From the NCBI RefSeq assembly GCF_024713975.1, contig NC_091094.1, positions 12,881,001-12,945,000 on the forward strand: a stretch of DNA of 64,000 bases. The letters run 5' to 3'. Positions 13,116-23,834 of the stretch are shown one piece after another (positions within the stretch are counted from its first letter, which is position 1; each line of letters begins with the position of its first letter). The notes beneath the pieces are model-generated. The model saw nothing but the letters and a program-made list of their open reading frames with translations, was not told where the DNA came from and did no database searches. The position numbers and the translations under genes were made by a program. The stretch is from Paralichthys olivaceus. Lineage: Eukaryota > Chordata > Actinopteri > Pleuronectiformes > Paralichthyidae.

Positions 13116-13382
13116 TTTGCTTGTACTGCTCAGTCTGTCTTCAGACAATCAGGACATTGAAGCACCTCTTCACGTGTAGTCAACCTGCTTTATTATGAAA
13201 TCACTTCCTGTCTGCGGATGTCACTTCCTGCAGACAGAACCGAGACGGGGCCATTCTCTTTAGTGTTTGCCGTGTCTTCCCAATGTCCATCTCCTCACCG
13301 CCCGCATTTTGATACAAACCCAACACAGACTGAGCCTCGAAACAGCCTCTAACGAAGGCACACGTTAGTAAACCAACGTGCC

Positions 13383-13422
13383 CCATGGAGAAACTAAAAC
13401 ACTGAAGTAAAGGAGCGACGAG
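13383..13422 (+). other. stau1: Candidate non-coding first exon end of stau1
   Basis: A good donor (ACGAG|GTGAGC) ends at 13422 in a region dense in GCTAGC motifs. The first coding exon of stau1 begins 1.36 kb downstream with an acceptor at 14786. A 5' UTR exon ending here fits, but nothing in the sequence fixes its left boundary. A second possible acceptor lies at 13634. Confidence 0.3.
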
Positions 13423-14786
13423 GTGAGCTTCACTTTGTGCTCTGACTGGTCGGGGTTAGCTAGCTAGCTAGTTTCACCGGCTGTTTCCACACTCATGGGA
13501 TTTAATGATACGTGGACTTGATTCAGTGAATGAACTAGTGTCAGGTCATAGAGTTGATGGCTTGACAGTCCCGCTTCCTGGAGACAGCTTTGCTGCAGTG
13601 TCTTAAATGTCAGGCTTTGTTTTTTCTTTTGCAGAGGTTGTTCCATCATTGTCATCCATCCCTTCCTCTGTAGCTAGCAAACCGGTTAGCTAACGTCTTC
13701 CTCAGGGAGAAGCTCGTCCAAGCACCCGGTGGACTCATATCATGAAGAAACAGCCACTGTATTTCAATGGGAGCGGTGTCTACTTTATAAGCCTTTGCAC
13801 AAACATGGTGGAATCACAATAAATTAAACGAGGAGAAAGTTTTGTTCATATTTGCAGCGGTCAACGCTTCACATTTGCAGGAGCTAGCTAGCTAACATGC
13901 CGGTTCATCCCTTTATGAAGCTAGCCAACTTCAAAGCAAACATTTTAACAACGTAGCTAGTTCGTGTAGCTAACATTGAGCTTCCAAATGCACGTTTTAA
14001 AATCAGTGCATATGAGTTGTATTTGTTGAATGACAGCTATCAGAGGCTCCCAGGGCCCTCAACGGCCAGGCTGGGGTCGAGACCTGGCAGACCTGCACCT
14101 TAAATGAGAATGAAATCATGCATAGGTTCCTGGATCAGCAGCATCCTCACTGACAACCAGAGCAAGAAGTGAGAGATAAGAACATGCAGACCAAGCTAGC
14201 AGTGGGGGGGTTATCTCACTGTTTCACCTGCTAACGTCAGTGTAGCTCCACACAGCACATCCAGTATTGTTCATGATCATCGTGAGTGGCCTTGTTCTTG
14301 TTGGGTGTGACTAACAAAGTTAGCTTTTAAATGTTGACATGACTGTTGGGATCATGAACAGATCCCTTCCTTCTATCTATAGGTGTGTATTATATTATAT
14401 GAGACCCTCATGATTTCAACACCAAGCAAATAAACATTTGCAAAGTTTGATGATGCTCATCATGTTGACCTGAATTTGCATGTGAATCTTCCAGCTCTAA
14501 GGTTAAACGTTGATGTTGTTAAAGCTCAGTAGGATCATTGTTGCCTCACAGCCAGAGGGTGCTGGTGTCAAACCTGATCCAGGGAGCTGAGGCCTTTCTG
14601 GGTAGATCTTTGCTTGTTCTCCTCATCTCTGCATACATTTATCCCACTATCCAAATACATTCCAGCCGAGTGAATTGGAAACTAAACCGTTCACATCAAG
14701 TAGAGGGGTTTTCTTAGTCTCAGGTGGTTGGTAACCCTTTCCAAGGTCTATCATTTATGCTTTTCCTGTGCATTTTCTTTTTCCAG
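13423..14786 (+). promoter_or_regulatory. stau1: stau1 5' region: TAGC-rich promoter/first intron
   Basis: There is no coding signal here. GCTAGC/GTTAGC/GCTAAC cores are clustered at 13455-13471, 13671-13694, 13881-13897, 13920-13926, 13951-13975 and 14228-14236. The same motif occurs just upstream of pbrm1. A dispersed-repeat fragment (family E) lies at 14541-14640. Confidence 0.35.
14541..14640 (+). repeat. Dispersed repeat, family E, fragment
   Basis: This fragment carries TGCCTCACAGC, a CTGGTGTCAAACC-type box and a CTTTCTGGGTAGATCTTTGC segment. They correspond in order to the left part of the longer copy at 29222-29467. Confidence 0.5.
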
Positions 14787-14901
14787 GCAGAGCTTGCATT
14801 CAAACCTCCTCAATCAACAGTTCCTCCCACTTTGGCATTCACCATTGCTGAACTGGTCAATTCTAATCTTGACCTCAGCCAACTAAGCTACACTAACAAG
14901 G

Positions 14902-17900
14902 ATGTCTCAGCTCCAGTTTCAGTGTCCATCTAGCCCCATGCCGGCTGCACCTGCCCCACTGCAGCTGGGGCAGCCACAGCCCGGTTACAGCATCCCCTGT
15001 GCCTCAGGCACCTTACCCTCAGAGAGTGCGAGCCAGCCCATCAGGAGCTCCGCCCTCCCTGCAGGCTCTGCCACCCCCTACAATACCACAGGTTTGTTTG
15101 TTTAGAATTTGTGTTTCTCCTTTTTTACATGAAATCTATAGTTTGGATGAGCTGTAAAGTGTCACCTCTTGTTCAGGCTCTAATATTTGAGGTAAATACC
15201 ACATTTTTTAAATTCTCCAAATAGTTCAAAGTACGTATGTGTTAGATTCTTTCTTCACATCTGACATTCTGTCAGTGAAGTGATATCTGCATCTTCTAGA
15301 CATTATGTTGAATTTAAGTTAAATATTTAAAATGTTATGCTAAATGTCAAACGTTCATAATATCTCTCAAGACTGTTTGTGTATTTGTTCACAGACTTTA
15401 GGACAAGATTCAACCATTCATGCTTGTGTTGACAATCATATCCATTTGCTTAGATGTGAAAATTTGGGATCTTTTTATGTTGTTATAGTATCTAACATGG
15501 CAAACCCTAAAGAGAAGACCCCCATGTGTTTGGTGAATGAGTTAGCCCGTTTCAACAAGATCCAACCTGAGTATAAGCTGCTTTGTGAGCAAGGACCTGC
15601 TCACTCCAAGGTATGTTGAGAGTAACATTAACAAACTAGCCTATAATGTGATTTCATCTGTGCTGTTCATTTGCAGTAGGTTCATGTCAGTGAGTCAGAA
15701 TTGATTTTTCTCTGTCTCTGCTTTGGTCAGATTTTCTCAGTGAGACTCACACTGGGAGATCAGCACTGGGAAGCGGAGGGGACCAGCATCAAGAAAGCCC
15801 AGCATTCCGCTGCCGCTTCTGCCCTCGCTGAGACAACGCTTCCCAAGCCCACCATGAGGACACCCCGCAACACAGGCAAGAACCCAGGTGGGCGGTTCCC
15901 ACTGTATCTGTCACAGTCTCTCTCACTGTTATGCTTTGCAGAAAGGGCTTACTCATTTGTATTCTTTATCTTTGGTGTGTTGGGCTTGTAGTAGATGGCA
16001 TGACACACACTATGGAGTTGAACGCACTATGTATGAAGCTTGGTAAAAAGCCTATGTATAAACCCATCGACCCATACCCGGGGATGAGACCACCAAACTT
16101 CAACTACAACGTCCGAGCTCCAGGGCCGTACCAACGCTCTATGCAACAGTGAGTTTCCTTTACTTGGAAATAGAATGAGGGCATTTGACTATGTGAACGT
16201 CATTGAGTCTCTTTGAGATGGAAAAAATTGATTCTCGTGTATGTCCAGGTACTATTACCCATTTCCTCCAGTGGGACCGATGTTATATCACATGGAGCTT
16301 TCCATTGGAGGTCAGCAGTTTGTTGGAAAGGGACGCACGCGGCAGTTAGCCAAACACGACGCTGCTGCCAAGGCCATGAAAGTGCTGCAGAAGGAGCCAA
16401 TATTGCAACAGTTGCCAGTGGTGAGAAAAGAAGCACAAGCACACTCTGCATAAGATAGTGTGAGAAACCCTCTGTGCAATTCTATTCAGACTTATTGCTT
16501 GTCTCTCTTTAATATACATTCTGCTGTTGACAGATGAATGGAGAGCCGGAGGAGGAGAACCTCAACAAATCAGAAATCAGTCAAGTTTTTGAAATAGCAC
16601 TTAAACGCAACTTACCTGTCAACTTTGAGGTGATTCCCACATTTCTTTTGATAAACTTTGATAAAATTAGCAATACAGTTTGAGCTGTGATGTTTTGGAC
16701 AGTTACAGTTTTTGTTCTTCAGTGTGAACTTTTTGTGTATGAACCAATACTGAAACAACACATGTGCCCAAGAAACAAGAAGTCAACTAAGACATCTGCA
16801 ATTTGTGCAAATTGCGTGTTATCCTATATTGATGTAAACCTGCTCAAATTAAAGCTGAGAATTGGGAGTTGTATATTTTATTTTATTTAATACCTTGAAG
16901 AACAAAAATTAAGAATTGGTTAATTGTCCAGACTGTATATATACAAAATGCATGACTTCCCCTGTTTCTTTTTCAGTTCAGTTTTAGAAGATCAGTGCTT
17001 TCCTGCACCCTATTCTGAGAGTAATTTGAAAACCCTGTGTTTCAAGGTTTTAAAGGAAGAGGGCCCTCCACACATGAAGAGTTTCTTAGTGTGTGTTACA
17101 GTCGGGGAGTTCACTGGCGACGGCGAGGGAAAGAGTAAAAAGATTGCCAAGAAGCTGGCGGCAGCAGCAGTGCTGATGGCGTTGAAGAGGCTACCCCACA
17201 TACCTAGCGTAGAAAAGACGTTGCCACGCATCAAAAAGAAAACCAAATCCATTATCAAGGTAATGATTCTAATGGGTTGGCATGAGGATAATCAATACAA
17301 ACCTAAAGATGCTTAATTAACTTGTCACACCAACAGCTGCAGACCAGCCCAGAGTATGGTCAGGGCATGAATCCCATCAGCCGCCTGGCCCAGATCCAGC
17401 AGGCCAAGAAGGAGAAGGAGCCGGAGTACAGCATGGTGACCGAGAGAGGTCTACCACGGCGCAGAGAGTTTGTCATGCAGGTGAGTCTGTAGTAAATGTC
17501 CCTGTAGTACGACTTACGGCTCTGTTTTCTTTTGCCTGTACATTTGTCTCCCATTCAGCTTTTGAGCTGTGTATGCTGTGTTCTGTGGCACAGGTGACCG
17601 TGTGTGGCCAGTCTGCCGAGGGACTGGGACCGAGCAAGAAGGTGGCAAAGAGGAACGCAGCCGAGAAAATGCTGGACCTCTTGGGATACAAAGTGCCTCA
17701 GCCTCAGCCCCCAAAACCGGCACTAAAAACTGACGAGAAGGTACAGCCAGACCTTTGACAAGCAAGTCTTATACACATGGTAAACCTTCATGTACTTACA
17801 GTGTTTTGAAATATTTAGACCCCAGTGAAAAAACCTGGTGATGGGCGTAAAGTGACCTTCTTTGAACCTGGCTCCGTAGAGGACATGGCACTGAGTGAGT

Positions 17901-19176
17901 TTTATTTTCTTTGGAAGGAGATCTCTTTCAGAGTTTCGGCTTTATTTTGTTGAATTCTATTATTATTTTTCTTTTGAAGTTTCTAAGGAGGAGGACTACC
18001 GGCTGCCTTACCTGAGCCACCAGCAGCTGCCTGCAGGTATCCTTCCCATGGTACCTGAGGTGGCTCAAGCAGTCGGGGCCTGCCAAGGATCCCAGGTCAA
18101 TCGACCTTTGCCCAACCCAGGCAAAGCCACAATCACTGCCATGATTGCCAATGAGCTGCTTTATGCAGGGGCATCTCTGACTGCTGAGACTATCCTAAAG
18201 AACAAAAATAACCTGAACCAACTGCCCCACGGACCTCTCACCAGGCCTTCAGAACAGCTCGGCTATCTTGCATCTGTGCAGGCCCTGCAGGTAAACAACA
18301 TCTTTAAACTCAGTAAAGCCACTGATATTCATGCATTTGATTTAAAGAGACTAAAATATTATATCTTATTACAGGTGGAATACAAAGATTTCCCCAAAAA
18401 CAATAAGAACGAGTTTGTGTCACTGATTAACTGCTCATCCCAGCCACCGCTCATCAGTCATGGGATTGGGAAAGATGTAGAATCCTGTCATGATATGGTG
18501 AGTCTGAAAAGCACAAATTATGTTCAATTTTTAATATTCCACAACAGTCTGATGTTTCCGTCGCCTCTGTACAAATTCATGGTGTGAAGAGTGAATTTGT
18601 GAGCTCCATTAACCTGGAGAGAAGAACAATCCAGCAGGAGTGTGTTCACTGAAATGAGCAGAAATGTCCTAAAATGATTGTTTGAGTTCCGCCCAAAATA
18701 AATGTGTTAATAAGAAATTGGTTCAGATTGACTACTTCCTGAACACCAACTCCTTTTTGATAAAAGAGCATCTGCTACACAGACAATGTACCTTCTTCTT
18801 TGCAGGTTGTTGCTCTAGTGAGCAGCATCTGACTCGCTCACTACTGTAACTTAAATGATTCCTCATCTCCACAGGCTGCACTGAATATACTGAAGTTGCT
18901 TGCAGAGTTGGACCAGCAGTCAAATGAAAGAACAGGAAATGGACCAGTCTCTGGGTAAGCTCTGTTAGACACTCTCTCTCCACTTACCTATAGATGTGCT
19001 CACTCTAAGCCTTTTATTGCACTGATACTTGAATTATATACAACCTCAGTCCGAAATCGAAAGGCACTGACACTAAATCTTTTCGCAGGTGTGGCAAGCA
19101 GGAAATGGAAGGTGACATGCACCTCAAACAGGCTAACTCAAGCACATTGGCACAGACCCTGGATGGCACTGTTTAA
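14902..19176 (+). CDS. stau1: Staufen-1, double-stranded RNA-binding protein
   Basis: Staufen-1 binds dsRNA and acts in mRNA transport, translation and Staufen-mediated decay in the cytoplasm. There are 14 coding exons: 14902-15091, 15489-15610, 15731-15887, 15992-16148, 16249-16420, 16534-16629, 17047-17259, 17337-17480, 17594-17740, 17820-17894, 17980-18290, 18375-18497, 18875-18954, 19089-19176. The N-terminus MSQLQFQ matches vertebrate STAU1. Five dsRBDs follow: dsRBD1 about 67-140 ([10 protein letters not shown]), dsRBD2 165-262 ([17 protein letters not shown]), dsRBD3 285-360 and dsRBD4 385-456 ([13 protein letters not shown]), then a tubulin-binding-type region and dsRBD5 575-655 ([17 protein letters not shown]). 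The family choice over stau2 rests on [10 protein letters not shown] and the region after dsRBD4. Adding one base at the 17740/17820 junction gives 691 aa; as written the frame breaks there (see findings). The C-terminus runs about 25 residues past the human end. Confidence 0.95.
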
Positions 19177-20095
19177 ATGATCAGGTTTGGTTGTCTGTAA
19201 AAGCACTAGAGAAAACTCAGACACTGTGTTCTTTGTCAGTTTTAGAAGGTTACAAGAAGCATTCAGCTCCGTAATCTCTAAACCGTCACTTTTCATAATC
19301 ATTGTTCCAAAAAGTTCACAGTTAAACAAGACTGATAGAAAGCATATAGTTTCATCTCCTTGACATTGTTTAATTGGACGTATTATTTATTTTCTTGCTT
19401 TGTAGTTTTAGCTGCATCCTAGTCAAGTTTACTCGGTGGGGAGTAAATGAAGCGACTAACTGTGAACTCTTGTTTTGCCTAGAATTTGTTTCCTCTCTGT
19501 GAGACCTGCTAACTCTGGTTTTTAAGTGTTTTATGTTTTATCCCCCACTGAAGTGGTTCATTTAACATGAGGTTTGGACCTCTTCTCTGTCTCGGATGCA
19601 GCTCGCGAACCTCTGTTGAATTTCCTAGAGTGCTTTATATCAACAACCACAAGTGAAGTGTTATTGACATTACCATGTAGGGCTGGGAAGAATTTGTGAC
19701 TAAATGTAGCGTGTGATGTAATGTGATGTTGTCCCTGATGTGGGTGCCAGGGAGGTCTTCCCTGTTGCATCAGTTCTCCTGATTCTCCTGTTTCCTCCCT
19801 CATGTCAACCTCCCTTCTCTCTCTGCTCCCCATGGTAATTAAACCTACGTGCTTATGTGCACAAAACAAACACTTTAGTTATCTTGTCTTTTTCTTTAGT
19901 TACCAATGGCTGGATCAGGAAAATATCTCTGACCGGGTGATTATGAAGAATTGTAAAATTCGATTGTAAATTGATATTGTAGAAAATCTAAGATGAACTA
20001 TTGCAGGCTTGACCACTGCTCACATTTGATCTTGAACCCTGGTTCTGATATTCTATATACTAAAATTTATTTACACCTCTTTTCATTTGCATTTG
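19177..20095 (+). other. stau1: stau1 3' UTR / intergenic
   Basis: This non-coding stretch after the stau1 TAA at 19174-19176 is probably 3' UTR for a good part of its length. I see no AATAAA in the first few hundred bases. A good AATAAA sits farther on at 20375-20380, inside repeat family B. Reading frames here are short and unlike any protein I know. Confidence 0.4.
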
Positions 20096-20425
20096 TTTGT
20101 TTGTAAATTATAGTTATGGACTTGTACCAAAAAAAACTGCTGGACGGATAACCATGAAACTTGGTGGAGGAATGTGGTGAGGGTCAGGTAAGAGCCGATT
20201 AAATGGATTCGGATCAGGGAGCAGATCCAGGATTTTTTTTCTTCACTTTCTTCATTGTTGTGCGAAAATCTATCGCACATTTTCCCAGGGGAATAATTCA
20301 TGGCTCTTTAAGATAACAAATCAGGCATGTTAAGAGGACTGAAATGTGTGTGAAATTTGGTGCAGCTTTATTGCAATAAAGGGGACTGTTGCATGGGCCT
20401 TGGTGGAGGTATGTGCTCTACTGAG
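20096..20425 (+). repeat. Dispersed repeat, family B, copy 2 (fuller)
   Basis: This is a better-preserved copy of the element at 12535-12800. It begins near an AAACTGCTGGACGGAT block, continues with AAACTTGGTGGAGGAA and AGCAGATCCAGGAT, and ends with GGGCCTTGGTGGAGG and GTGCTCTACTGAGT. It contains an AATAAA at 20375-20380 on the + strand. It lies between the convergent stau1 and rdh10-like genes. Confidence 0.65.
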
Positions 20426-21228
20426 TATCTTAGTTTTCATAATGAAGTATTCGGTAATTTGCTTTTCGTATGAAGCTAAAATTAAGAGAGATGTAAATAA
20501 TAAATCTTGTGACCAGAAATGTTTATTTCATTTTTCAAAAAGCTAATTTAGGGACATCACTATCTTGGAAGGAGGAATTGCAAACAGCAGCACATTTTAA
20601 CATGATGCTGCAGGGAATGACTCATTAGTCATACCTCCTTCCTTCGCATGAGAGCATTTCTAGGCACTGATTATGTTTTACTGGATCGCTGCTGTCTTCC
20701 GAGATTAACCACATTTTTTGAGCACAGTCTCGTAAACACACTGCACATGTGCACTGACACAGGCATAATCCACAAGCAGGCCAAGGATGTTTTCTTTTTC
20801 CAGTTCACGCCCAGTGCCCTGTGTTTTGGTCATTTGCATATCTTGTGCAGTTTGAAAAAGTACACAGTGCAACACGCAACCCACTGGCTGTGGTGTGATT
20901 GTGTGTGTTTGTATCAGTGGTTTTTAATCATTTAATGTAAACGTAACACAGCACAATAATCATTTAATAACAGATATTCAAGACAGTTCCCATTTTGATC
21001 AGGATTTAATCACCGTTAAGAAGGGACTTTAACCTTTGTCTTAGAAATAGTTTTGTTGTACTGATGACCACCTGGCAGAGTCATCATCTAGTACAAAATC
21101 TAAAGTCACTTCGGTTTGAGAGTAATTCTGACTTTACTCATGTTGTGATTGAATCCTGGTTATAACTTATATATCATAGACCTCTATAAACCCTTTTAAA
21201 TGATATTTTATCTCAAGGCTGAAGGTTA
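20426..21228 (-). other. rdh10-like 3' UTR / intergenic
   Basis: This is the non-coding stretch downstream of the rdh10-like stop on the minus strand. A TTTATT at about 20522-20527 is an AATAAA on the minus strand and could end the transcript about 0.7 kb after the stop. Nothing else recognisable is present. Confidence 0.35.
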
Positions 21229-22316
21229 CTATGCAACCTTAATGCAGCCATTAGACGCCTGTTTCTTGGTATCGATGAAGGGGTACATGCACTTGTCGGA
21301 GCCCATGAAACGATACACAACAACATTGGATTCCCACGGCAACAACCTGAAAAAGAACATGTGCAATGGGCTGATTAGAGAAATTCTCCAAAGAAGACGT
21401 ATTTATGTGAAGCCGTGGCTTTGCACTTACGCTCTAGAGAGGAAGGGGAGGTAGGTGAGGCGAGGGATGCACACCAGTGGTTGGTCTATCAAGATGGCGT
21501 TCATTGCCTGCTCAACGCAGTACTGGGGCTCCAGAGGGGGGAGCAGCAGTTCCACCTCCTCCCTAAAAGCACCAAAGTACTTTGATGAGTCAGTGTGGGA
21601 TTTTTGACAGCAAACACATCTAAATCTAAACATAGTTTGCCGGTGTGATGGACGGCCACTTCATTCAGCTATCAACTACTCGTTCTTCACTTGGAGGCAA
21701 TGCATTTGCATAGTGAACATTCTGCTAATATTCGAAGCTTAATTACTGTTATATGTTGGTATATTGGTATGAGTTGGTGAGTTTACAGGCAGATACAATA
21801 GCCTACTTGACTTAACCTAGTTTGTTAGTCAGTCCATTCAAAAAGCAAAATGGCAGGTTGAAGTAAAGCACAATTGTCATACATGATTATTTTGTGGACG
21901 TACCGTATCTTGCAGCCTTCAAACATGCCTGTTTCTACAATATAGGGACAAACAAGTGTAGTCTTCACTCCTTCAATCTCCTCTGCCAGAAGCTCATGGG
22001 CCAGAGACTCATGAAAACCCACTGCAGCAAACTTACTGGCACAGTAATCCTGTCACAAACCAAACACAACACTTTTCTTTCTGTTTGCATGATGTGCGTA
22101 TGACTTAGTTACATGTTGTAAACCTGTTCAGAGAGATGTGTCACAGAGTTTCACAGGAAATCATTCATATCTTAGTGATGCAGGGATTTGTTCTCCCCAC
22201 CAAACCGGTTCACCTCAACGCAAGCTGTGCTGAAGAGGCCGAGGACGCTGGCGATGGTCACGATGTGACCGTGATTCTGGGCCTTCATCTGGGGGAGGAA
22301 GGCTTTCGCTGTCTGA

Positions 22317-22363
<47 letters not shown>

Positions 22364-23678
22364 ACACACACACACAGACGTTTGTTTGTTTTGCAGTATG
22401 AGGCGACAGTGTTCACATTACTTGCAGAGACTTAAATATTGCTCAATGTGAAGGAAGATTATGTTGCAAGAGCAGCTTCATATTAAGAGGATTTCTATGG
22501 GAATCCTATAGCACGTACAGGGTGAAGGGGATAAAGCTTTTAACATTATATATTTGACATGTGATGTGTCAGACTGTACACTATCCTGCTTTGTTTGGCT
22601 GATGATGGAAAATATCTTGACTTGAATCGGTGCTGAATTATTGTCCGTGCTGGAGTGAGACAATGAGCCATACCAGCCCTGGCTATAATGGTTTTTACTG
22701 GGTGGCTGTGGCTCAGGAGGTGGAACAGAAGTTCGGTAGTTCGATCCCTGGCTCCTCTTGTCTGCATTATAAAGTGTCCTTGGGCAAGATGCAGAGTCCT
22801 CAAGTGCCCCTGATGGCTGTGCTCACAGTGTATGTGTGATACAAAAAGTGCTGTGTATAGAAGCCTTGTGTGAATGTGACTTGTACACTTAAAATGGTTG
22901 ATAAAACTGTAAAGGTGCTATACAGTCATTTACTAACAATGCCACATACTTTTTGATGTTCTATAGAACCGATTCACCAAAATTACAAAATATAAAATGT
23001 TGCCAGCTGCACAAACGTCTAGTATTACTGTCACTTCCGATTGTATTTTCCTTTGCAGTTATAATGAACAAGACACTGCAGATAATCTACAGATAATGGA
23101 CTAAAAAAATATAATAATTTGACAATAATTACTGTAAGATATATTCAAATCAGTTTTCAAGCCCTCTCTTCATCATGCATCACTTCATCCCTACGTCAGT
23201 GCCACATTGACTTGAGAGATCTCACCCAGAAGAGGGCGTGACAGTTGACTTTCATGGTCTTCTCAATCAGTTCATCGGGACAGTCTAACATGCGCTCCCC
23301 TGCCACCACTCCGGCGTTGTTCACCAGTATCGTAACATCTCGGCCCAGGTCCTTCCTCACGAGCTCTGCGTTGCGGTACACATTCTCCCTATTGGTCACA
23401 TCCACCGTGTAGGTGTGCGCCTTGCCCCCCATCTCATGCACCAGCTTGGCTGTCTGCTCATTGGAGCTGCTGTTGATGTCCCACAGCACCACCTCTGCCC
23501 CATGCTTGGTGAATTCCTGAGCAAAGAGACGACCCAGGCCTCCTCCTGCACCAGTGATCAGCACCAGCTCACCATCAACAGGCTTGGTGCGTGGGCGAAG
23601 GAAGACCCGCACAGAGTTACGCAAGATGAAGTAAATCACATCCAGCAGCATCATCTGGAGGTCCATTAGAAAAATCAT
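21229..23678 (-). CDS. rdh10: Retinol dehydrogenase 10 family (short-chain dehydrogenase/reductase)
   Basis: RDH10 is a membrane-bound SDR that oxidises all-trans-retinol to retinal, the first step of retinoic acid synthesis. There are five minus-strand exons: 23678-23226, 22312-22214, 22049-21904, 21562-21431, 21346-21229 (stop TAG), with consistent phases, giving 315 aa. Visible parts are an N-terminal hydrophobic anchor ([17 protein letters not shown]), the cofactor motif [12 protein letters not shown], catalytic Ser in TIAS 13 residues before Tyr, [15 protein letters not shown], and the RDH10-type tail [19 protein letters not shown]. Human RDH10 has 341 aa; the difference is mainly an insertion between the first beta strands that is absent here. 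The ATG at 23678 was chosen by alignment to the family; an in-frame ATG at 23783 also exists. SDR16C5 is the next-best family, but the C-terminus favours RDH10. Which rdh10 paralogue this is cannot be settled here. Confidence 0.9.
22315..22378. repeat. (CA)n microsatellite at an rdh10-like splice acceptor
   Basis: About 59 nt of CA/AC dinucleotides (22318-22376), with one GA interruption near 22359. On the gene strand it reads as (TG)n and ends 3-4 nt before the exon-2 acceptor TCTCAG at 22313-22318. Confidence 0.95.
22701..22933 (+). repeat. tRNA-like SINE, family D, copy 1 (in rdh10-like intron 1)
   Basis: The head GGTGGCTGTGGCTCAGGAGG resembles a pol III A box and is followed by GGTAGTTCGATCCCTGG, a good B box. 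The body contains GTGTCCTTGGGCAAGAT and CCCCTGATGGCTG. The end is AAGGTGCTATACAGTCATTT. It matches 51841-52109 in order. Confidence 0.75.
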
Positions 23679-23824
23679 TTTGATCTGATGCTCCTGACAA
23701 GATGTATGTGTATAAAATGAATTAGGCTTCACACCTGTGTCCTCCTGCCTCCAAATGTTAGGATGTGTGATGCAGACAGCCAAGCTGGTGTTTCTCTCCT
23801 GTGACCCTAACCCTCCAACCTCGG

Positions 23825-23834
23825 TTTATATAAA
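23825..23834 (-). promoter_or_regulatory. TATA-like element of the rdh10-like gene
   Basis: The palindromic TTTATATAAA lies about 147 nt upstream of the favoured start codon on the minus strand. A start site about 25-30 nt downstream would give a short 5' UTR of roughly 120 nt. Inferred from spacing only. Confidence 0.4.

Noticed and set aside
19558-19869. 103-codon minus-strand frame beyond stau1
   Set aside because: It lies in the probable stau1 3' UTR, has no splice or family support, and its composition is not protein-like.
22701-22775. Functional tRNA gene
   Set aside because: The A and B boxes are tRNA-like, but the acceptor and anticodon stems do not pair and the sequence continues as a SINE body.
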